Source: an uncultured Pseudomonas sp.
GTDB lineage: Bacteria; Pseudomonadota; Gammaproteobacteria; Pseudomonadales; Pseudomonadaceae
Length of the DNA stretch: 64,000 nucleotides
Assembly: GCA_943912755.1 (NCBI GenBank)
Contig: CALTWF010000016.1
Coordinates: forward strand, 4,234-68,233
Direction of reading: 5' to 3'
A program made the position numbers and the translations under genes. Under the pieces are notes generated by a model. That model did no database searches and had not been told where the DNA came from. It saw nothing but the letters and a program-made list of their open reading frames with translations. Positions 58,287-64,000 of this stretch are shown here, in pieces; position 1 is the stretch's first letter, and each line of letters begins with the position of its first letter.

Positions 58287-58562
58287 CGGCCCGGCAAGCG
58301 ATTGGCGCAGGCGTACACGGTTTATCCACAACTTGCTCCACAGTATCTGTGAGCAAGCCGCTTCGCTGGGCATAAGCCCGGATTCGCAGCCTTCCAAAGG
58401 CGATAAACGCTGTTAAGCGGCTGATTTTCCGGCGAATGCAGCGCTGTCATCAAAGGTTGATCAAAATATGATCGTTACGCTGCAAGCCTTGCCGGACAAG
58501 GCTTGCAGCGGCCTGCCCAGAGGTTATCCACAGTCGGGCCCACAGTGGATGTGGGCAATTGT
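58287..58562. other. Gap with hairpins and two DnaA-box-like sites
   Basis: No gene is seen. It holds TTATCCACA at 58322-58330 and 58524-58532, a bulged hairpin (58332-58357), and a perfect 13-bp hairpin (58479-58491 with 58497-58509, loop CCGGA). The hairpin may close the two convergent transcripts; no T-run follows it. Confidence 0.6.
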
Positions 58563-59147
58563 TCAACAGGTTTCGAGGAGAATCCGGCCACGGCTGAGGT
58601 CTGCCAGCTGGCGTTGCACGGTGTCGATGTGTTCGGCACCGAGTGCCAGCTGTACGTCGACGCCGTTGGCGGTGAACGCCTCGGCGAGGATCACCCCGTC
58701 GGCCTCCGCGACCCGCAGTTTGAGCAGGGCCAGCTCGCTGAAGGAGCAGCTGCATTTCAGCTCGGTACGACTTATCAACAGGCGCTTCGCTGCCTGCTGC
58801 AGGCACTTGTTGGCGCCGCCGCCATAGGCCCGGGCGAGGCCGCCAGTGCCTAGCTGGATGCCGCCGTACCAGCGGATCACCAGGACCACGACCTGGTCGC
58901 AGTCCTGGGCTTCGATAGCGGCGAGGATCGGCCGTCCGGCGGTGCCGCCGGGTTCGCCGTCATCGCTGCTGCGGTATTGCGCGCCGATCTTCCAGGCCCA
59001 GCAGTTGTGGGTGGCGGCCAGGTCACTGTGCTGTTCGAGGAAGGCCTGGGCGTCGGCGGGCGTGCTGATCGGCGCGGCGAGGGTGATGAAGCGGCTCTTG
59101 CGAATCTCTTCGCGGTATTCGCAGGTGTCGAGCAGGGTAGAAGGCAT
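58563..59147 (-). CDS. yigZ: YigZ/IMPACT family protein
   Basis: A 194-aa YigZ protein. UPF0029 domain at ~15-125 (KSRFITLAAPIS, HNCWAWKIG, DDGEPGGTAGRPIL, IRWYGGIQLGTGGLARAYG) and a DUF1949 C-terminal domain. Linked to translation/protein quality control in eukaryotic IMPACT, though the bacterial role is unclear. ATG 59147. Confidence 0.92.
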   Translation of the reverse strand: MPSTLLDTCEYREEIRKSRFITLAAPISTPADAQAFLEQHSDLAATHNCWAWKIGAQYRSSDDGEPGGTAGRPILAAIEAQDCDQVVVLVIRWYGGIQLGTGGLARAYGGGANKCLQQAAKRLLISRTELKCSCSFSELALLKLRVAEADGVILAEAFTANGVDVQLALGAEHIDTVQRQLADLSRGRILLETC

Positions 59148-59158
59148 ACGCGAGGGGT

Positions 59159-59818
59159 TCAGTTCGGCGGTGTCAGGCCACAGCCCTTGAGGATGATGTG
59201 GATAAGGTTGTTGCCGGCTTCTTCCATATCCTGCTTGGTCAGGCGGCTACGGCCGGTGACCTGGCAGATCTGCGTGGCGAAGTCGGCATAGTGCTGGGTG
59301 CTGCTCCACAGTAGGAAGATCAGGTGTACCGGTTCGATCGGGTCCATCTTGCCGGCGTCGATCCAGGCCTGGAGTACCGCTGCGCGACCCTTGAACCACT
59401 CGCGGTAATCCTGGCTGAAGTAGTCGGTCAGGCAATTCCCGCCGCTGATGATCTCCATGGCGAAGATCCGCGAGGCCTGCGGGTTGCGCCGGGAAAACTC
59501 CATCTTCGCGCGGATGTACTGGGCCAGGGCCTGGGCCGGGTCGTCCTCGACGCTGAGGGCGTTGAAGGTGCTGTCCCACAGCTCGATGATGTTGCTCAGT
59601 ACCGCGATGTACAGCCCCAGCTTGTTGGTGAAGTAGTAGTGCAGGTTGGCCTTGGGCAGCCCGGCGTTCTGGGCGATGGTGTTCATGCTGGTGCCCTTGA
59701 AGCCGTGACGGGCAAATTCGTCCTCGGCGGCCTGGATGATGGCCTGCTCGTTCTTCTGACGGATGCGCCCGGCGGGCTTGGCGGCGAGGGTACGGTGAGC
59801 AGGCACTTCAAGGGTCAT
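59159..59818 (-). CDS. TetR family regulator (RutR/YcdC-like)
   Basis: A 219-aa TetR regulator with a YcdC/RutR-type C-terminal domain. HTH region FKGTSMNTIAQNAGLPKANL. C-terminal domain includes WSSTQHYADFATQICQVTGR. ATG 59818 is preferred; the extra residues upstream depend on a TTG. RutR relatives sense pyrimidines, and beta-alanine genes lie nearby, so a link to pyrimidine/beta-alanine breakdown is possible. Confidence 0.85.
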   Translation of the reverse strand: MTLEVPAHRTLAAKPAGRIRQKNEQAIIQAAEDEFARHGFKGTSMNTIAQNAGLPKANLHYYFTNKLGLYIAVLSNIIELWDSTFNALSVEDDPAQALAQYIRAKMEFSRRNPQASRIFAMEIISGGNCLTDYFSQDYREWFKGRAAVLQAWIDAGKMDPIEPVHLIFLLWSSTQHYADFATQICQVTGRSRLTKQDMEEAGNNLIHIILKGCGLTPPN

Positions 59819-59917
59819 GGGCAATTCCGGCAAGCTGGGAAATTAAGGCACATGCGTTGATACCCCAGGCACGGCGGGCAGACAAGCGCGAAGACGCGAG
59901 AATATCGCAATTGCGCC

Positions 59918-60835
59918 CTAACGTGTCGCAGCCAGGCTTTCGAGGAAACTTTCCAGGACCAGGTGCGGGCGCCGACCCTTGCGCGTGACCCAGGCCAGGG
60001 ACAGGTCATAGAAACGTTCGCTGGGCTTGAGCGCGCGCAGTCGGCCCTGCTGGACCCAGAACGTGGCGTAGTGATCCGGCAGGTAACCGATATAGCGGCC
60101 GGTGAGGATAAGGAAGGCGATGCCCTCGCGGTCCGAGGCGCTGGCCGTGCAGTTGAGTGCCTGGTGCAGGGCCTGGATTTCAGCGGGCAGGCGATAGGTC
60201 GGGGCAATGGCGTCCTGGGCGTTGAGGCGCTGGTCATCCAGTTGCCGGTCGTCGACATAGAACAGCGGGTGGCCGACCGCGCAATAAAGCAACGAGCGCT
60301 CGCTGTACAGCGGCTGGTATTCGAGGCCGGACAGCGGGCTGGCCTGGGGCACCACGCCGACATGCAGGCTGCCGTCGAGCACGCCCTGTTCCACCTGGCT
60401 GGGTGGAATCATGCGGATACGGATCCGCACGTCCGGGCCGCGGTCCTTGAGCTGGGCGAGGGCGTGGGTGATGCGCATGTGGGGCATGGTCACCAGGTTG
60501 TCGGTCAGGCCGATGTTCAACTCGCCACGCAGGTGCTGGTGCAGACCGTTGACTTCGGTGCGGAAACTTTCCAAAGCGCTTAGCAGTTGCAAGGCCGAGT
60601 GGTAGACCTCGCGACCTTCCTCGGTCAACGAGAAGCCGGCACGCCCGCGCTGGCACAGGCGCAGGCCGAGGCGCTGCTCCAGGTCGCCCATCTGCTGGCT
60701 GATGGCTGAACGGCCAATGCCCAGTACGTTTTCTGCTGCCGAGAAACCACCGCACTCGACCACGCTGCGGAAAATCTTCAGCAGGCGGATATCGAAATCG
60801 CTGACCTGGGAGAGCGGTTCGGGGCGACGGCTCAT
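59918..60835 (-). CDS. LysR family regulator, divergent from bauA
   Basis: A 305-aa LysR regulator (HTH IFRSVVECGGFSAAENVLGI; substrate domain ~95-300). ATG 60835. It is divergent from bauA-mmsA over 117 bp containing strong dyads, so it most likely controls that operon in response to beta-alanine or a related amino compound. It occupies the place of BauR. Confidence 0.88.
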   Translation of the reverse strand: MSRRPEPLSQVSDFDIRLLKIFRSVVECGGFSAAENVLGIGRSAISQQMGDLEQRLGLRLCQRGRAGFSLTEEGREVYHSALQLLSALESFRTEVNGLHQHLRGELNIGLTDNLVTMPHMRITHALAQLKDRGPDVRIRIRMIPPSQVEQGVLDGSLHVGVVPQASPLSGLEYQPLYSERSLLYCAVGHPLFYVDDRQLDDQRLNAQDAIAPTYRLPAEIQALHQALNCTASASDREGIAFLILTGRYIGYLPDHYATFWVQQGRLRALKPSERFYDLSLAWVTRKGRRPHLVLESFLESLAATR

Positions 60836-60861
60836 AGTTTAGTGTCCGGTAATCCAAAGAT

Positions 60862-60881
60862 TGGAAAAGTAGAGTTTTCCA
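60862..60881. promoter_or_regulatory. LysR operator candidate before bauA
   Basis: TGGAAAAGTAGAGTTTTCCA, a perfect 7-6-7 dyad, overlaps on its left with CCAAAGATTGG (60854-60864). The dyads lie 27 bp from the LysR start and 71 bp from the bauA start. Confidence 0.7.
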
Positions 60882-60952
60882 GACTTTATAGCCGTGACAA
60901 GTTATCGGCAACTCACTGAATGCTGTTCAACCTGCCTTGCGAGGTCTTGTCG

Positions 60953-62299
60953 ATGAACCTGCCCGAAAACGCTCCTGTCGGTCTGGCCAGCCAGCTGAAG
61001 CTGGATGCGCACTGGATGCCCTACACCGCCAACCGCAACTTCCAGCGTGATCCGCGCCTGATCGTCGCCGCTGAAGGCAACTATCTGGTGGACGACAAGG
61101 GCCGCAAGATCTTCGATGCGCTGTCGGGCCTGTGGACCTGCGGTGCCGGTCACACCCGCAAGGAAATCCAGGAAGCCGTTGCCCGTCAGCTGGGCGTGCT
61201 GGATTACTCGCCGGCCTTCCAGTTCGGCCACCCACTGTCGTTCCAGCTGGCGGAAAAGATCGTCGAGCTGACCCCGGGCAACCTGAACCACGTCTTCTAT
61301 ACCAACTCCGGCTCCGAGTGCTGCGATACCGCGCTGAAAATGGTGCGCGCCTACTGGCGCCTGAAAGGCCAGGCCACCAAGACCAAGCTCATCGGCCGTG
61401 CCCGCGGCTACCACGGGGTGAACATCGCCGGTACCAGCCTCGGTGGTGTGAACGGCAACCGCAAACTGTTTGGCCAGTTGCTGGACGTCGACCATATTCC
61501 GCACACCGTGCTGCCGGGCAACGCCTTCACCAAGGGCATGCCGGAAGAGGGCGGCATCGCCCTGGCCGATGAAATGCTCAAGCTGATCGAGTTGCACGAT
61601 GCGTCGAACATCGCCGCGCTGATCGTCGAGCCACTGGCCGGCTCCGCCGGTGTCCTGCCGCCGCCGAAGGGATATCTGAAACGCCTGCGGGAAATCTGCG
61701 ACCAGCACAACATCCTGCTGATCTTCGACGAAGTCATTACCGGTTTCGGCCGCATGGGGGCCATGACCGGCGCCGAGGCGTTCGGCGTTACCCCGGACCT
61801 GATGTGCATCGCCAAGCAGGTCACCAACGGTGCCATCCCGATGGGCGCGGTGATCGCCAGCAGCGAGATCTACCAGACCTTTATGAACCAGCCGACTCCC
61901 GAGTACGCAGTGGAATTCCCCCACGGCTACACCTACTCGGCGCACCCGGTCGCCTGTGCCGCCGGCATCGCCGCACTCGACCTGCTGCAAAAGGAAAACC
62001 TGGTGCAGTCCGCCGCCGAACTGGCGCCGCACTTCGAGAATGTGCTGCACGGCATCAAGGGCACCAAGAACGTCATCGATATCCGCAACTACGGCCTGGC
62101 GGGCGCGATCCAGATCGCCGCGCGGGACGGTGATGCCATCGTCCGTCCATATGAAGCCGCGATGAAACTATGGCAAGCCGGCTTCTATGTACGCTTCGGC
62201 GGCGACACCCTGCAGTTCGGCCCGACCTTCAATACCCAGCCACAGGAGCTGGACCGCCTGTTCGACGCGGTTGGTGAAGCCCTGAACGCCATCGATTGA
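60953..62299 (+). CDS. bauA: Beta-alanine:pyruvate (omega-amino acid) aminotransferase
   Basis: A 448-aa class III PLP aminotransferase, same length as P. aeruginosa BauA. PLP lysine K288 in AKQVTNG; SGSECCDTALKM and LSGLWTCGAGH family motifs. Converts beta-alanine (and other omega-amines) with pyruvate to malonate semialdehyde and alanine. ATG 60953 has GAGG eight bases upstream; the frame from 60920 is an unneeded extension. Operon with mmsA, 62 bp downstream. Confidence 0.94.
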   Translation: MNLPENAPVGLASQLKLDAHWMPYTANRNFQRDPRLIVAAEGNYLVDDKGRKIFDALSGLWTCGAGHTRKEIQEAVARQLGVLDYSPAFQFGHPLSFQLAEKIVELTPGNLNHVFYTNSGSECCDTALKMVRAYWRLKGQATKTKLIGRARGYHGVNIAGTSLGGVNGNRKLFGQLLDVDHIPHTVLPGNAFTKGMPEEGGIALADEMLKLIELHDASNIAALIVEPLAGSAGVLPPPKGYLKRLREICDQHNILLIFDEVITGFGRMGAMTGAEAFGVTPDLMCIAKQVTNGAIPMGAVIASSEIYQTFMNQPTPEYAVEFPHGYTYSAHPVACAAGIAALDLLQKENLVQSAAELAPHFENVLHGIKGTKNVIDIRNYGLAGAIQIAARDGDAIVRPYEAAMKLWQAGFYVRFGGDTLQFGPTFNTQPQELDRLFDAVGEALNAID

Positions 62300-62361
62300 T
62301 CGATTCCTCTTCCCGGGGCGGGCCGTTCGGCCTGCCCGAACCTGAATACTGGAGTTATTGC

Positions 62362-63855
<1,494 letters not shown>

Positions 63856-63868
63856 CCTTATATAGAAG

Positions 63869-63907
63869 AAGCGGGGGAGGCCGTCAGGCCTCCCCCGCTT
63901 TGCTTTT
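63869..63907 (+). terminator. Rho-independent terminator after mmsA
   Basis: A 14-bp perfect stem (63869-63882 with 63887-63900; AAGCGGGGGAGGCC arm) with a 4-nt loop, then TGCTTTT. It lies 14 bp after the mmsA stop and isolates it from the next promoter. Confidence 0.93.
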
Positions 63908-63950
63908 CAGGGTTATTTGAGGCGAATGACAAATTTGTTGCAATAAGTGC

Positions 63951-63978
63951 TTGACGCGCCGTTTTATCTCTCTATAAT
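63951..63978 (+). promoter_or_regulatory. Strong sigma70 promoter facing out of the window
   Basis: TTGACG (63951-63956), a 16-bp spacer and a perfect TATAAT (63973-63978), followed by the GC-rich discriminator TCGCCCC. An AT-rich stretch (AAATTTGTTGCAATAAG) upstream resembles an UP element. This layout is typical of rRNA/tRNA promoters under stringent control. No gene follows before the window ends at 64000. Confidence 0.8.
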
Positions 63979-64000
63979 TCGCCCCACTTCCGGCGCAGTC

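Noticed and set aside
58287..58562. DnaA-box pair as a replication origin
   Set aside because: Only two boxes, no AT-rich unwinding region, and no dnaA/dnaN/rpmH neighbours.

Overview
The window is high-GC, gene-dense DNA from a Pseudomonas, most likely of the P. putida/P. fluorescens lineage. The evidence is the gene order (gcbA, DUF2333, Nudix, yciH, speA; cueR-copA; adenine deaminase, 8-oxoguanine deaminase; bauA-mmsA), the many REP palindromes ending in GCTCCCAC, and DUF3077 and Flp/Tad genes of Pseudomonas type. No tRNA, rRNA, insertion sequence, phage or CRISPR array is visible inside the window.

Layout. 1-5.8 kb: the start of a diguanylate cyclase response regulator (gcbA, cut by the window edge), a DUF2333 membrane protein, a Nudix hydrolase, a SUI1/YciH factor and biosynthetic arginine decarboxylase (speA). 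5.8-16 kb: two perfect REP pairs, a small anchored protein, a MATE exporter, a bacterial alpha-2-macroglobulin lipoprotein with its thioester motif, a 97-aa membrane protein and penicillin-binding protein 1C. 16.3-20.4 kb: a long Gly/Ser/Val/Thr-rich repeat lipoprotein followed by a TpsB/FhaC-type outer-membrane transporter, the least conventional pair here. 20.4-21.1 kb: a DUF3077 gene with a repeat-rich leader. 21.1-36.6 kb: a complete Flp type IVb pilus (Tad) locus: pilin flp with a stand-alone receiver protein, rcpC-rcpA-tadZ-tadA-tadB-tadC-tadD-DUF3613, regulator pprB, prepilin peptidase fppA, a TadE pseudopilin, a multi-PAS histidine kinase (PprA-like) and tadG.

36.7-45.8 kb: two paralogous DUF4136 lipoproteins, tRNA methyltransferase cmoM with a MazG-like pyrophosphatase, a fatty-acid-type trio (MaoC, FabG-like reductase, thiolase), a bile acid:Na+ symporter-family protein, an AraC regulator and a RIO-type kinase. 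45.8-49.4 kb: copper homeostasis, with copA-cueR on one strand, copZ on the other, and a CueR-type operator in front of each. 49.5-59.8 kb: Bcr/CflA exporter, quinone-reductase-like dehydrogenase with divergent LysR gene, an ArsR-like regulator, two purine deaminases, a MerR/SDR pair with a clear MerR-type operator, YigZ and a TetR regulator. 59.9-64 kb: LysR regulator divergent from bauA-mmsA (beta-alanine/malonate semialdehyde catabolism), a strong terminator, and a strong sigma70 promoter with GC-rich discriminator facing out of the window, probably serving a stable-RNA operon.

How the genes work together: the Tad block encodes pilin, peptidase, secretin, ATPase, platform proteins, pseudopilins and its own two-component control. 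Copper genes share CueR control. The bauA/mmsA pair converts beta-alanine to acetyl-CoA. Many true starts lie downstream of the longest open frame; starts here were chosen from Shine-Dalgarno spacing, signal peptides and family length.
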